A DNA stretch of 64,000 bases, from contig JBHJIR010000016.1 in NCBI GenBank assembly GCA_050043265.1, positions 37,227 through 101,226 of the forward strand, given 5' to 3'. Position 1 is the stretch's first letter. The number at the start of each line of letters is the position of its first letter. The translations under genes were made by a program, and so were the position numbers. The notes under the pieces were generated by a model that worked only from the letters and a program-made list of their open reading frames with translations, searched no databases and was not told the DNA's origin. Shown piece by piece: positions 1-9,454 of the stretch. This DNA comes from Pelagibius sp050043265 (GTDB taxonomy: Bacteria; Pseudomonadota; Alphaproteobacteria; Kiloniellales; Kiloniellaceae).

Positions 1-343
1 AACCGAGGCAGGGCACCTCCAGGTAGGACCAGTCGGAGTGCCAGTTCCAGCCTTCCTTGTGGTTGCCGATGGGCTTGCCGGCGACCGCCTTGTTGGACAG
101 CACGTAGAGTTCCGGATAGGGAGGCGTCAGAAACTGCTTCAGGACGTGAATTTCCAGGTCGCCGAACCGCTTGGCGAAAGCGACGTGCTCGGCCTCGCTC
201 ATCTCCTGGTCCCGGATCAGCACCAGGCAGTGATCGTTGAGGGCCTGGCGGATCGCGGCGAAACTCTCGTTGTTCAGCGGCTCGGAGAGATCCACCCCGG
301 TCACTTCAACGCCCAACACGGGGCCGAGCGGCTTCAGCTCCAT
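1..343 (-). CDS. TauD/TfdA-family Fe(II)/2-oxoglutarate dioxygenase, N-terminal part (runs off window)
   Basis: The first 114 residues of a TauD-type oxygenase are visible; the gene continues past base 1. The start ATG at 343-341 follows a strong GGAAGGAG site. The N-terminus (MELKPLGPVLGVEVTG, then VDLSEP) and the LVLIRDQEMSEAEHVAFAKRFG stretch are typical of the family, and the HSD near residue 103 is the first two ligands of the HxD...H iron triad. The second His and the Arg that binds 2-oxoglutarate lie outside the window. The family hydroxylates small substrates such as taurine, sulfonates or phosphonate-like molecules. It is the last visible gene of the ABC-transporter operon, 36 bases after the aldolase gene, so it probably acts on the imported compound. 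The substrate cannot be told from this fragment. Confidence 0.85.
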   Translation of the reverse strand, partial: MELKPLGPVLGVEVTGVDLSEPLNNESFAAIRQALNDHCLVLIRDQEMSEAEHVAFAKRFGDLEIHVLKQFLTPPYPELYVLSNKAVAGKPIGNHKEGWNWHSDWSYLEVPCLG

Positions 344-379
344 AACGAAAAGTCTCCTTCCAGACAGAAAAACGAAAAT

Positions 380-1153
380 TCAGTCGCGATAGCTCGGGTC
401 GAGATCGTCGAGCAGACGCACGAAGCCCGGCCACTCTCGGCTGCCGGGCCAGCGGATGTCGCCCTGCAGCTCGGTGAACTGCCGCGCGGTGTGCTCGCAG
501 ACCTCCGGCGGCGGCAGGTGCAGGGCCTCGCCACGTGCCGCGGCGGCGGCCGGGGCGGCGAGTTGGATGCGGGCTGCCCGCTCGAAGTAATAGACCAGCA
601 TGAAGGCCTCCGGCACCGTCTGGCCCACGGTCATCACACCGTGGTTGCGCAGCAGCAGCACCCGGTAGCTGCCCAGGTTGGCGGCCAGCCGCGCCTGCTC
701 CCCGGTATCCAGCACCACGCCCTCGTAGTCGTGCAGGCCGACCCGGTTGTAGAAGTGCATGGCGAACTGGCTGAGCGGCAGCAGACCGCTCTGCAGGGCG
801 GAAACGGCGGTGGCCGCGGCCGAATGGGTATGCAGCACGCAGCGCGCGTCCGGACGCGCACGATGCACCGCTGCATGAATGACGAAGCCGGCGCGGTTCA
901 CCTCATAATTGGTCGCCTCGACCTGGTTGCCCTCCAGGTCGATCTTCACCAGCGACGAGGCGGTGATCTCCCGGAAGAACATGCCGTAGGGATTGATCAG
1001 GAAATGCTCTTCGGCTCCGGGCACCCGCGCCGAGATATGGTTGTAGATCAGGTCGTCCATGCCGAAGTGGGCGACCAGCCGGTAGCAGGCGGCAAGCTGC
1101 ACACGCAGCTCGGCTTCGCTCTGTGGATAGACGGGGCCCGTTGCCGCGCTCAT
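380..1153 (-). CDS. class II aldolase/adducin-family protein
   Basis: A 257-residue protein of the class II aldolase fold, which uses a divalent metal for retro-aldol cleavage or decarboxylation of small hydroxy acids or sugar phosphates. Visible family marks are YNHISAR near residue 40, INPYGMFF near 57, the metal-binding LHTHSAAATA near 105-114 and LLRNHGVMTVG near 162. The start ATG at 1153 overlaps the stop of the upstream permease as ATGA, which fixes it. Length fits the family. It is cytoplasmic and co-transcribed with an ABC transporter and a TauD-type dioxygenase, so it probably takes part in breaking down the imported compound. No phosphate-binding signature specific enough to name the substrate was recognised; many family members of this type are of unknown function. 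Confidence 0.85.
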   Translation of the reverse strand: MSAATGPVYPQSEAELRVQLAACYRLVAHFGMDDLIYNHISARVPGAEEHFLINPYGMFFREITASSLVKIDLEGNQVEATNYEVNRAGFVIHAAVHRARPDARCVLHTHSAAATAVSALQSGLLPLSQFAMHFYNRVGLHDYEGVVLDTGEQARLAANLGSYRVLLLRNHGVMTVGQTVPEAFMLVYYFERAARIQLAAPAAAAARGEALHLPPPEVCEHTARQFTELQGDIRWPGSREWPGFVRLLDDLDPSYRD

Positions 1154-1893
1154 CACTTCCACCATACGACCTTGCGGTCGATCCAGACCAGAATGAGATA
1201 GCGGACCATGCTGGCCGCCGACGATACGGCGATGGCCGCCCAGACCTGCAGGAAGTTCACCTGCTGGGTCGCCTGGAAGATGATCCAGCCGATGCCACGG
1301 TAAGCGCCCAGCATTTCGCTGACGATGGCAATGATCATGGCGCGCACGATGCCGACGCGCATGCCGTTGACCAGCGACGGCATCGCCGACGGCAGCCGCA
1401 GGGTCCACATGATGCGCAGCGGGCTGGCGCCGAAGCTGCGCAGCAGGTTGATCGCCGCGTCCTCCGGCCGCTTCAGGCCCTGCAGGGCGTTCAGCAGGAT
1501 GACGAAGGAAACCGCGATCACCACCATGGCGATCTTGGAGGCCGGGCCGATGCCGAGCCAGATGAGCGCCAGCGGGGTGTAGGCCACCACCGGCACGCAG
1601 TTGATGGCGACCAGCATCGGCATCAGGGCGGTTTCCAGAGGCGGCACCAGGACCAGGATCATGGCCAGGACCAGGCCGATGGCGATACCGAGGGCAAAAC
1701 CGGTGAGCGCCTCGTTGAGGGTCGCCAGCACCGCCTTCTGCAGCACCACCCACTCGTCGACCACGCCGCCGGCGATGGCCAATGGTGAGGGCAGCACGAA
1801 GACCTGGACGTCGAAATACCACACCGCGGCTTCCCAGATCCCCAGCAACAGGCCCAGGCTGACGACCAGCGGCAGGAACCGCTCGCGGATCAT
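1153..1893 (-). CDS. ABC transporter permease (BPD_transp_1, SsuC/TauC-like)
   Basis: A 246-residue inner-membrane protein with about six predicted hydrophobic segments. The EAA-loop region reads as LLRSFGASPLRIMWTLRLPSAMP around residues 155-180, the site that contacts the ATPase. Start ATG at 1893 overlaps the preceding permease stop (ATGA), and its own stop overlaps the aldolase start in the same way, so the operon is translationally coupled. A longer reading frame upstream lies over the other permease and has no membrane character, so it was discarded. This is one of two distinct permeases that together form the channel of a nitrate/sulfonate/taurine- or NMT1-type importer with the ATPase and binding protein encoded just upstream. 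Confidence 0.9.
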   Translation of the reverse strand: MIRERFLPLVVSLGLLLGIWEAAVWYFDVQVFVLPSPLAIAGGVVDEWVVLQKAVLATLNEALTGFALGIAIGLVLAMILVLVPPLETALMPMLVAINCVPVVAYTPLALIWLGIGPASKIAMVVIAVSFVILLNALQGLKRPEDAAINLLRSFGASPLRIMWTLRLPSAMPSLVNGMRVGIVRAMIIAIVSEMLGAYRGIGWIIFQATQQVNFLQVWAAIAVSSAASMVRYLILVWIDRKVVWWK

Positions 1894-2653
1894 GCGTCCG
1901 TCCGCCACCACACGACCCTCCGTTCGATAACGGCGACCACCGCATACAACGAGGCGCCCAACAGACCGCAAGTGATGATCAGCGCCCACAGGCGCGGCAC
2001 CGACTCGCTGTACATGGCCTGGATCAGCATGACGCCCAGCCCGACGGTATCGCCGAACCATTCGCCGACGATGGCGCCGATGAGCGACAGCGAGATGCCG
2101 AGCCGCAGGGCCACCGCCACGGTCGGCAGGGCCGCGGGAAAGCGCAGCTTCCAGAAGATCTGCACGGCGCTGGCCCCGAAGGCGCGCAGCAGTTGGATCT
2201 TCTGCGGGTCGACGGAGAGCATGCCGCTGTGGGTGTTCACCGTGACCGGAAAGAATGTGAGGTAGAAGGCGATCACCACCTTGGAGAGGATGGTGTTGCC
2301 GAACCAGATGATGACCAGCGCCCCGAAGGCGACCACGGGAATGGTCTGCGACACCACGAAGATCGGGAACAGCGCGCGCTCCAAGGGACGGACCAGGGCA
2401 AAGGCAACGCCGCAGAGGATGCCGAAGGCGGCGCCGCTGACGAAACCGAGGCCGGTTTCAATGAAGGTGCGCAGCACGCTGCGGGCCAGGAAGGGACCGA
2501 CCCGCCACGCCTCCACCGCCACGGCGCTGAGCGGTGGAAAGATGTGGGGGGAGATTTCGGCGCCGCGGGCGACCGCCTCCCACAACAGTCCCATCGCCAC
2601 GATGGTGCCCAGCGGCAAGGCGATGGCACGCCAGAGCGAAGCGGCAGCGGATT

Positions 2654-2657
<4 letters not shown>
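1890..2657 (-). CDS. ABC transporter permease (BPD_transp_1, SsuC/TauC-like)
   Basis: A 255-residue inner-membrane permease. Hydrophobic segments start near residues 12, 65, 95, 130, 185 and 220, and the EAA loop reads LLRAFGASAVQIFWKLRFPAALP around 155-177. Start ATG at 2657 overlaps the ATPase stop codon as ATGA; the stop overlaps the second permease. It is similar in length and loop sequence to the second permease, so the transporter is a heterodimeric channel. The position between ATPase and second permease is usual for NMT1/THI5-type importers. Substrate specificity rests with the binding protein, not with this subunit. Confidence 0.9.
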
Positions 2658-3505
<848 letters not shown>

Positions 3506-3565
3506 TACCGATCGGATCTCCGCTGCGGAAAGCTTACTGATTTAAGAACATACGGCCGAAGCCTG

Positions 3566-4606
3566 TTACGGCATCTTGATGTCGTCCGGGGCCGCCTTCA
3601 GGAAGCTGTCGCCGAACGCCGCCCTCTCGTCGACCGGCTTGGAGAAGACACCGGCGCCCATCAGGATGTCCTGCTGCTTCTGCAGCGCGTCGTACTGAAT
3701 CTCGAACATCATCTTGGTTCCCTCCGGCACCATCACCTTGGCGATCATCTTGATCATCGCTTCCTGATGCACCCGCTCCAGCGACGGATCGGCTTCCAGG
3801 ATGATATCGACCGCCTCGTCCTGATGCTGCAGGGCGTACTGCCAGCCTTTCAGCGTGGCATTGACGAAGTTCTGCACCAGTTGCGGCTTCTCCTTGATCA
3901 GCGTCTCGGTGGTAACCAGGGTGTCGCGCTGCACGGTGATGCCGAAATCGTCCGGCTGGAACAGGCGCAGGTTGGTGATGCCCTTCTCCAGCAGTGTCTG
4001 GTACTCGTTGTAGAGCGTCGCTACGGCGACATCGACGTCCTTCTCGATGAAGGGGTTCATCGACACCGACTGCGGCACCAGCTCGTATTCGCCTTCCTTC
4101 AGGCCGGCGGTCGCCAGCATGGCGCGCAGGGTGTGCTGCGAGCCGGAGAACCACGACGAGATGGTCTTGCCCTTGAAATCGGCCAGCGTCTCGATGCCGG
4201 AATCGTCATAGGTGACGAAGGTGTAGGGGGTCTGCAGGTGCGCCACGCCGATGGCGACCAGGGGCAGGTCCTTGTCGCGCGCCGCCAGATGGCTTTCCAC
4301 GCCGCCGGTCAGCCCGAAGGTGTCGGCGCCCGAGGCCACCAGCGAGTCGGCATTCAGGTTCGGGCCGCCCGGGTTGATGGTCAGGTCGATGCCGGCTTCT
4401 TCATAGAACCCCTTCGCCTTGGCCACGTAGAAGCCGGCGAACTGGGCCTGGGTCAGCCACTTCAGGCGCAGGCTCGCCTGTTCCATCGCCTGGGCGGCGC
4501 TGCCCAGACCCAGGATGAGCGCAGAGCCCACCACCAAGGCGCCGACCCCGGCGACAAACCGCCGGCGCCCCGCCGTCTCCCTGCTCTGCTTTCGGAAGGA
4601 ATCCAT
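3566..4606 (-). CDS. ABC transporter substrate-binding protein, NMT1/THI5-like
   Basis: A 346-residue periplasmic binding protein and first gene of the operon. The chosen ATG at 4606 follows GGAGG by seven bases; a TTG two codons upstream is less well placed. A twin-arginine-like RRRFVAGVG stretch precedes a hydrophobic core and an AQA cleavage region near residues 15-41, so export may be by Tat or Sec. The mature start (LRLKWLTQAQFAGFYVAKAKGFYEEAGI) is the hallmark of the NMT1/THI5-type family, whose members bind pyrimidine (thiamin precursor), riboflavin or other small cyclic compounds. Neighbours are the ATPase and permeases downstream and a divergently transcribed HD-oxygenase gene. The ligand is not readable from the sequence. 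Confidence 0.9.
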   Translation of the reverse strand: MDSFRKQSRETAGRRRFVAGVGALVVGSALILGLGSAAQAMEQASLRLKWLTQAQFAGFYVAKAKGFYEEAGIDLTINPGGPNLNADSLVASGADTFGLTGGVESHLAARDKDLPLVAIGVAHLQTPYTFVTYDDSGIETLADFKGKTISSWFSGSQHTLRAMLATAGLKEGEYELVPQSVSMNPFIEKDVDVAVATLYNEYQTLLEKGITNLRLFQPDDFGITVQRDTLVTTETLIKEKPQLVQNFVNATLKGWQYALQHQDEAVDIILEADPSLERVHQEAMIKMIAKVMVPEGTKMMFEIQYDALQKQQDILMGAGVFSKPVDERAAFGDSFLKAAPDDIKMP

Positions 4607-5015
4607 GCTCAAGCCTCCATGTTATTGCTGCAGGCGCACTATGCCCCTGCCCCCTTTCAGCAAGCGCCGTGCCAGATGTCCGAAGAGACCGCCGACAGCC
4701 GCCAAAGGCCATCGCCACGCAGCCCTGGCGCCCGCCAAGCCGGCGGCCTGACTGGGTTTGCGGCGGGCGGCCCGGCCGGACCTGGCGGCGCGGTCCGGCC
4801 GTCCGCGGCATGCCGAAAACAGCTTCGGTGTACACAAATGCTATTTTTTGTGCACATACCGGAAGCAAATGCCCAAAATCTGTCCGCATACCTGCCCTAA
4901 ATCGCGACATTCATCGCTCAGACGTCCTATTGGCCCAAGGTTTTCTGAATTCGCATGGACAGATTTCCCCTCTTTGGATACACAAGAGGAGATCACCGCA
5001 TTTCCGGGGCCCCGC
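4607..5015. other. 409-base divergent intergenic region
   Basis: No convincing gene: the frames crossing it lack a ribosome site and codon character. It should hold both promoters for the ABC operon (minus) and the HD-oxygenase gene (plus). An imperfect 10-base inverted repeat at 4829-4856 is the best regulatory candidate. Confidence 0.6.
4829..4856. promoter_or_regulatory. inverted repeat, candidate GntR operator
   Basis: Arms TGTACACAAA (4829-4838) and TTTGTGCACA (4847-4856) are inverted with one mismatch and eight bases between them. The half-site TGTRnRCA resembles the repeats at 6512-6541 in front of the SDR operon. FCD-type GntR regulators often bind TGTAnnCA-like palindromes; assignment to the GntR gene at 5746 is inference. 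Confidence 0.45.
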
Positions 5016-5636
5016 ATGAGCGACTCACAGCAGCAATCCGACCTGCCCGCCGAAGCGTCAGGAGAGGCGTCAGGGGAGGAACGGGCCTCCTACCGCTCCA
5101 TTCTGGAGAGCGGGCCGCAGGACTACGTGATCCAGGGGCGCTATCTGAAGCAGCATCACGCCGGCATCGCCGACCTCTATCTGGGCCTCCTGAAATCCCT
5201 GGAAACCCCGCACCTGGGCTTTCCGGTCGACCGCTTCGAGCACTCGCTGCAGACCGCGACGCGGGCCCTGCGCGACGGCCGCGATGACGAGTACGTCTTC
5301 GTCGCCCTGTTCCACGACGTCGGCGACGCGGTGGCCCCGGCCAACCATCCGGAGGCCGGCGCGGCGCTGCTGCGGCCCTATATCTCCGACGACAACTACT
5401 GGCTGGTACGCAATCACGGCGTCTTCCAGGGCTACTACTACTATCACTTCCTGGGCCGCGACCGGGACCTGCGCGAGCGTTACCGCGGCCATCCCATGTT
5501 CGAGAAGACGGCGGAGTTCTGCGAGCTCTACGACCAGGCCGCCTTCGACAAGGACTACGACTCAGCGCCGCTCAGCGCCTTCGAACCGCTGGTGCGGCGC
5601 GTGCTTTCGCAGCCGCCGCGCTTTGTTTTCGAGTGA
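5016..5636 (+). CDS. HD-domain protein of the PhnZ/MIOX mixed-valent di-iron oxygenase type
   Basis: A 206-residue soluble protein. Potential metal ligands are His76 (FEHSLQ), His100-Asp101 (FHDVGD), His111 (ANHPEAG), His134 (VRNHG) and Asp173 (LYDQAAFD). This H...HD...H...H...D set is that of the HD-domain oxygenases (PhnZ, TmpB, inositol oxygenase) rather than a plain two-residue HD hydrolase, and the 24-residue spacing of the first two His matches PhnZ as I recall it. Such enzymes split C-P or C-C bonds next to a hydroxyl made by a partner 2-oxoglutarate dioxygenase. Start ATG at 5016 is weakly supported by AGAGGAGA about 20 bases upstream; a longer frame runs through the promoter region and was rejected. 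It is divergent from the ABC/TauD operon. The substrate is unknown. Confidence 0.75.
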   Translation: MSDSQQQSDLPAEASGEASGEERASYRSILESGPQDYVIQGRYLKQHHAGIADLYLGLLKSLETPHLGFPVDRFEHSLQTATRALRDGRDDEYVFVALFHDVGDAVAPANHPEAGAALLRPYISDDNYWLVRNHGVFQGYYYYHFLGRDRDLRERYRGHPMFEKTAEFCELYDQAAFDKDYDSAPLSAFEPLVRRVLSQPPRFVFE

Positions 5637-5745
5637 ACCGCCAAGCCTTTGGGCCCCGGCGCCACAGGCACCCTGCCCTTCGGCGGCCAAGCCTGTCATG
5701 ATGACCGTGAGTTGAAGAACGACTCCGAATAACGACAAGAGACCG

Positions 5746-6435
5746 ATGAAGCTGAAGCTCCAGACCGCCCAGAACGAAACCCGCGCCGAGGCCTTGCGGC
5801 GCACCCTCGAGGCCGAGATCCTGGGTGGCACCCTGCGCCCCGGCGACCGCCTGGACGAGGTCGAACTGGCCGCCCGCTTCGGCGTTTCGCGCACGCCGGT
5901 GCGCCAGGCCCTGCATGCGCTGGCCGCCGGCGGGCTGCTGGACATCAAGTCGCGCCAGGGCGCCTGCGTGTCCTCGCTGTCCATCGCCATGCTGCTGGAG
6001 ATGTTCCAGATGATGGCCGAATTGGAGGGGCTCTGTGCCAGCTTTGCCGCGCGCCGCGCCCGCCCCGAGCAGCGCCGCCAGTTGCAGGACATCCACGAGC
6101 GCCTGGTGCGCACCTTCGACGAGCACGATCCCGAGCGCTTCTACGAGGTAAACCGCGAGTTCCACGAAGCGGTCTACGCCGCGGCCAACTCCGAATTCAT
6201 CGCCGACCAGACCCTGGCCCTGCGCAACCGGGTGTCGCCCTACCGGCGCTACGTGACCTTCCAGCCCGGGCGCATGGCCGCCACCCTGGGCGAGCACGAA
6301 GAGGTGCTGAAGGCGATCCTCGCCTCCAATCCCGCCGCCGCGCAGCAGGCCATGCGCAGCCATGTGAACCTGCTGGGCGACAACCTGACCGATTTCATCG
6401 CCGCCATTCCGGCCGAAACCCTGAAGGCCGGCTGA
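5746..6435 (+). CDS. GntR-family transcriptional regulator, FCD subfamily
   Basis: A 229-residue regulator. The N-terminal winged helix spans residues 10-75, with GGTLRPGDRLDEVELAARFGVSRTPVRQAL as the recognisable helix-turn-helix. The C-terminal all-helical FCD effector domain follows, with metal-binding-like residues in NREFHEAVY near residue 143 and the final SHVNLL. FCD regulators usually sense organic acids or amino-acid-like metabolites and repress nearby catabolic genes. It lies between the HD-oxygenase gene and the SDR operon, both preceded by TGTAnnCA-type sites, so it is the likely local regulator of both arms. Start ATG at 5746 has a modest AAGAGA site. Confidence 0.9.
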   Translation: MKLKLQTAQNETRAEALRRTLEAEILGGTLRPGDRLDEVELAARFGVSRTPVRQALHALAAGGLLDIKSRQGACVSSLSIAMLLEMFQMMAELEGLCASFAARRARPEQRRQLQDIHERLVRTFDEHDPERFYEVNREFHEAVYAAANSEFIADQTLALRNRVSPYRRYVTFQPGRMAATLGEHEEVLKAILASNPAAAQQAMRSHVNLLGDNLTDFIAAIPAETLKAG

Positions 6436-6511
6436 GCCGTCCCGGCCCTTTCCCGCTTCACGGCGGGAAAAACGCCCGGCGGGCGGAATCCCGGTTGACG
6501 GCAGCCCTTCA

Positions 6512-6541
6512 TGTATGCACGTTTGGCTTTCTTGTATTCAC
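6512..6541. promoter_or_regulatory. direct repeat TGTATNCAC, candidate GntR sites
   Basis: TGTATGCAC (6512-6520) and TGTATTCAC (6533-6541) lie 21 bases apart start to start, about two helical turns, 28 bases before the SDR start. They resemble the half-sites at 4829-4856. This is a likely operator for the GntR protein encoded just upstream. Confidence 0.45.
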
Positions 6542-6568
6542 ATGATGGCGAAGGGCTAGGGGCAGCAC

Positions 6569-7369
6569 ATGGATCTCGGTCTACAGGGAAAGCGGGTTCT
6601 CATCACCGGGGCATCGAAGGGTATCGGCGAAGCCGCGGCCTGGTCCTTTGCCCGGGAAGGCTGCGCCCTGCAGCTGGCGGCCCGTTCCGCCGAGGCGCTG
6701 GAGCGCATCCAGCAGGACATCGGCGCCGAGCACGGTGTCCCCGTGACCATCCACCCCATGGACCTGGCCAGCGACGCGCAGATGTGCGCCCTGGCCGAGG
6801 CCGTCGGCGATGTCGACGTGCTGGTGAACAACGCCGGCAACATCCCTTCCGGCCCGCTGGACGCCGTCGACGACGCGGCCTGGCGCCAGGGCTTCAACCT
6901 GAAGGTCTTCGGCTACGTCTCCCTCACCCGCGCCATCTACGCGAAGATGCAGGCGCGGCGCGACGGCGTCATCATCAACGACATCGGCAATTCCGGTGAG
7001 AACTGGGACGCCAACTACATCGCCGGCTCCACCGGCAACGCCGCGCTGATGGCCTTCACCCGCGCGCTGGGCGGCGTCAGCCTGGACTACGGCGTGCGCG
7101 TGCTGGGCGTGAACCCGGGACCGGTCGAGACCGACCGCATGGTGCGGCTGATGAAGCGGCGCGCGACCGACCTGTTCGGCGACGAGGACCGCTGGCGCGA
7201 CCTCTTCGACCGCTATCCCGGCGGCCGCCCGGCGACCGCCGAGGAAGTGGCCGACCTGATGGTCTTCCTCGCCTCGCCGCGCGCCGGCTACATCACCGGC
7301 ACCATCGTCACCATCGACGGCGGCATCGCCTCGCGCGGCTCGATCATCAAGGAGGGCGGGCGCAAGTGA
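6569..7369 (+). CDS. SDR-family oxidoreductase lacking the catalytic lysine
   Basis: A 266-residue Rossmann-fold protein. The cofactor motif GASKGIG is at residues 14-20 and NNAG at 87-90. The active-site stretch reads NSGENWDANYIAGSTGNAAL: Ser142 and Tyr150 are present, but the residue four after the Tyr is Ser154, not the lysine of the usual YxxxK. I recall a subgroup of SDRs with this YxAGSxGNAA pattern, so it is probably a conserved variant and not damage; its chemistry is uncertain. First gene of a four-gene operon; its stop overlaps the aminotransferase start (GTGA). An NAD(P)-linked alcohol or hydroxy-acid dehydrogenase role is the default guess. Confidence 0.85.
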   Translation: MDLGLQGKRVLITGASKGIGEAAAWSFAREGCALQLAARSAEALERIQQDIGAEHGVPVTIHPMDLASDAQMCALAEAVGDVDVLVNNAGNIPSGPLDAVDDAAWRQGFNLKVFGYVSLTRAIYAKMQARRDGVIINDIGNSGENWDANYIAGSTGNAALMAFTRALGGVSLDYGVRVLGVNPGPVETDRMVRLMKRRATDLFGDEDRWRDLFDRYPGGRPATAEEVADLMVFLASPRAGYITGTIVTIDGGIASRGSIIKEGGRK

Positions 7370-8538
7370 GCACCCCCGCACCCAAGGCGACCTCCCAACC
7401 TGCCGCGAGCGATCTGGAAGCGAAGAACGCCTACTTCGACCGCCTGTTCAACGATGCCGACCTGAAGTGGCTGGGCCAGAACACCAATCACGTGCCGCTG
7501 CACCCCAAGGTGCGCCAGGCGCTGCACGTCGCCGTCGACGCCGAGGGCTTCCACGGCTACGCACCGCCGGCCGGGCTCGAGACGCTGCGCCGGGCCATCG
7601 TCGACGACCTGGACCTGCCCGGCGCGCGCGCGGTCGTCACCGACGGCGCGGTTTCGGCGCTGGCCATGGCGGTGCGCGCCTTCTGCGGGCCGGGCCGCAA
7701 CATGGTGACCACCGATCCCGGCTGGAAGTGGCCGCTGCTGTTCGCCCGTCAGGCCGGCGCCGAGATTACGGAGATTCCGATCTGGGGCGCCGAGCACGCC
7801 TTCCGCCTGTCGCCCGAGCGGCTCGCCGCCGCGGTCGACGAAACGACCGCGGTGATCTATCTGGTCGATCCCAACAATCCGCTGGGCATCTGCTATACGC
7901 CGGAAGAGATCGCCGCCTTCTGCGATATCGCCCGCGAGGTTGGCGCCGTGCTGATCCACGACAGCACTTACCGCGACTTCGCCAAGGTTCACACCCCGGC
8001 AACGCGCCTCTATCCCGAAGGCGCCCTTACCGTCGTCAGCTTCTCCAAGTGGCTGGGCCTCGCCGGCCTGCGCATCGGCGCCCTGGTTGGCGAACCGGCA
8101 CTGCTGGAACGCGCCGCCGCCTGGTCCCAGGCGCCGCTGGGCGCCAACGTCATCGCCCAGCAGGCGGCACTGGCCGGCCTCGCGGTGAAGGCCGAATGGA
8201 TGGCCGAGGTGCAGCCGCTGCAACTGGCCAACCAGGCGCGCATCAAGGCCGTGGTCGACACGCTGGACGGTTTCTCCCTGCCGGTCTATCCGTCCCAGGG
8301 CAACTTCCTGGTGGTGGAATGCGCCGAGGCCGGCATCCGGCCCGAAGCCCTGGTCGCGGAGTTCGGCGCGCACGGCATCATGATCCGCCAGGGCAGCTAT
8401 CACACGCCGCGCTTCGGCGACCGTTTCATCAAGGTCAGCACCACGGTGCCGGCGGACTGGATGGAAGCCTTCTGCGCGCTGCTGCCGGCGCTGGCCGAAC
8501 GCGCGCGCACGCGCAACGAGATACCCGCCCTCTTCTAG
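7366..8538 (+). CDS. PLP-dependent class I/II aminotransferase
   Basis: A 390-residue fold-type I aminotransferase. The Schiff-base lysine is Lys228 in SFSKWLGLAGLRIG, preceded by VDPNNPLG near 167-174 and by HDSTYRDF near 198-205 (Asp199 and Tyr202 bind the pyridine ring); Arg236 is the phosphate-side arginine. GTG start at 7366 overlaps the SDR stop. It would interconvert an amino acid and a keto acid in the pathway fed by the hydrolase and carbamoylase genes that follow. The substrate-binding C-terminal domain is complete, and the length is usual for the family. Confidence 0.9.
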   Translation: MSTPAPKATSQPAASDLEAKNAYFDRLFNDADLKWLGQNTNHVPLHPKVRQALHVAVDAEGFHGYAPPAGLETLRRAIVDDLDLPGARAVVTDGAVSALAMAVRAFCGPGRNMVTTDPGWKWPLLFARQAGAEITEIPIWGAEHAFRLSPERLAAAVDETTAVIYLVDPNNPLGICYTPEEIAAFCDIAREVGAVLIHDSTYRDFAKVHTPATRLYPEGALTVVSFSKWLGLAGLRIGALVGEPALLERAAAWSQAPLGANVIAQQAALAGLAVKAEWMAEVQPLQLANQARIKAVVDTLDGFSLPVYPSQGNFLVVECAEAGIRPEALVAEFGAHGIMIRQGSYHTPRFGDRFIKVSTTVPADWMEAFCALLPALAERARTRNEIPALF

Positions 8539-8564
8539 CAGGGCCGATGCAGGGGACGCGACGC

Positions 8565-9446
8565 ATGACCTACGCAGTTGCCCAAGACGGCACCCGCCTG
8601 TACCTGGAGGAGGCCGGCGACGGCACGCCGATCGTCTTCGTCCACGAGTTCGGCGGCAACTACGACGCCTGGGAGCCGCAGATGGCGTTCTTCGCGCGGC
8701 GCCACCGCTGCGTGACCTTCGCCGCGCGCGGCTATCCGCCCTCCGACATCCCGCAGGACGTCGAAGCCTATTCCCAGGCCATCGCGGTGAGCGACATCCT
8801 GGCGGTGATGGACCACCTGAAGATCGCCAAGGCCCACATCGTGGGTCTTTCCATGGGCGGCTTCGCGACGCTGCACCTGGGCCTGACGGCGCCCGAGCGT
8901 GCGCTGTCGCTGACCATCGCCGGTGCCGGCTACGGCGCCGAAAAGCAGTTCGAAGACTACTTCAAAGGCGTGTCGATGGAGGTCGCCAAGAACTTCGAGA
9001 CCAAGACTGCCAAGGTCTTTGCCGAGACCTATGCCGCCGGCGCCAGCCGGGTGCAGTTCCAGAACAAGGACCCGCGCGGTTGGCGCGCTTTCGCCGACCG
9101 CCTGGCCACCCACTCGGACATCGGCGCCGCCAACACCATGCGCGGCGTGCAGGCGCGGCGCCCGTCGCTCTACGACCTGGAAGCCGAGATCGCCGCCATG
9201 ACGGTGCCGGCGCTGGTCATGGTGGGCGACGAGGACGACCACTGCCTGCAGCCCGGCCTTTTCCTGAAGAAGACCCTGCCGGCCGGCGGCCTCGCCATCC
9301 TGCCCAAGACCGGCCACACCCTGAACCTGGAAGAGCCGGAGTTGTTCAACACCCTGCTGCGCGAATTCATCGCCACGGTCGAGGCCGGGCGCTGGCTGCC
9401 GCGCGACCCCCGGGCCAATCCCGGCGAAGTCATGAAGACCTCCTGA
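8565..9446 (+). CDS. alpha/beta hydrolase
   Basis: A 293-residue alpha/beta-hydrolase. The oxyanion strand reads FVHEFGGNYDAW near residues 25-36, the nucleophile is Ser96 in GLSMGG, the acid is in VGDEDD near 220-225, and the catalytic His251 is in KTGHTLN. The chosen ATG at 8565 has AGGGGA eight bases upstream; an ATG at 8547 would add six residues. It is soluble and has no signal peptide. It lies between the aminotransferase and a carbamoylase-type amidase in one operon, so ring-opening or ester/lactone cleavage of the transported compound is plausible. Family members include enol-lactonases and haloperoxidase-like esterases; the sequence does not decide. Confidence 0.9.
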   Translation: MTYAVAQDGTRLYLEEAGDGTPIVFVHEFGGNYDAWEPQMAFFARRHRCVTFAARGYPPSDIPQDVEAYSQAIAVSDILAVMDHLKIAKAHIVGLSMGGFATLHLGLTAPERALSLTIAGAGYGAEKQFEDYFKGVSMEVAKNFETKTAKVFAETYAAGASRVQFQNKDPRGWRAFADRLATHSDIGAANTMRGVQARRPSLYDLEAEIAAMTVPALVMVGDEDDHCLQPGLFLKKTLPAGGLAILPKTGHTLNLEEPELFNTLLREFIATVEAGRWLPRDPRANPGEVMKTS

Positions 9447-9454
9447 TCCCGGTT

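Noticed and set aside
38..1201. Long open frame on the plus strand over the dioxygenase/aldolase genes
   Set aside because: It is the antisense shadow of minus-strand genes with clear families, motifs and ribosome sites; the translated product has no family character.
7467..8564. Upstream part of a long frame reaching into the hydrolase gene
   Set aside because: It is arginine/glycine-rich and lies over the aminotransferase in another frame; only the part from 8565 is a real hydrolase.
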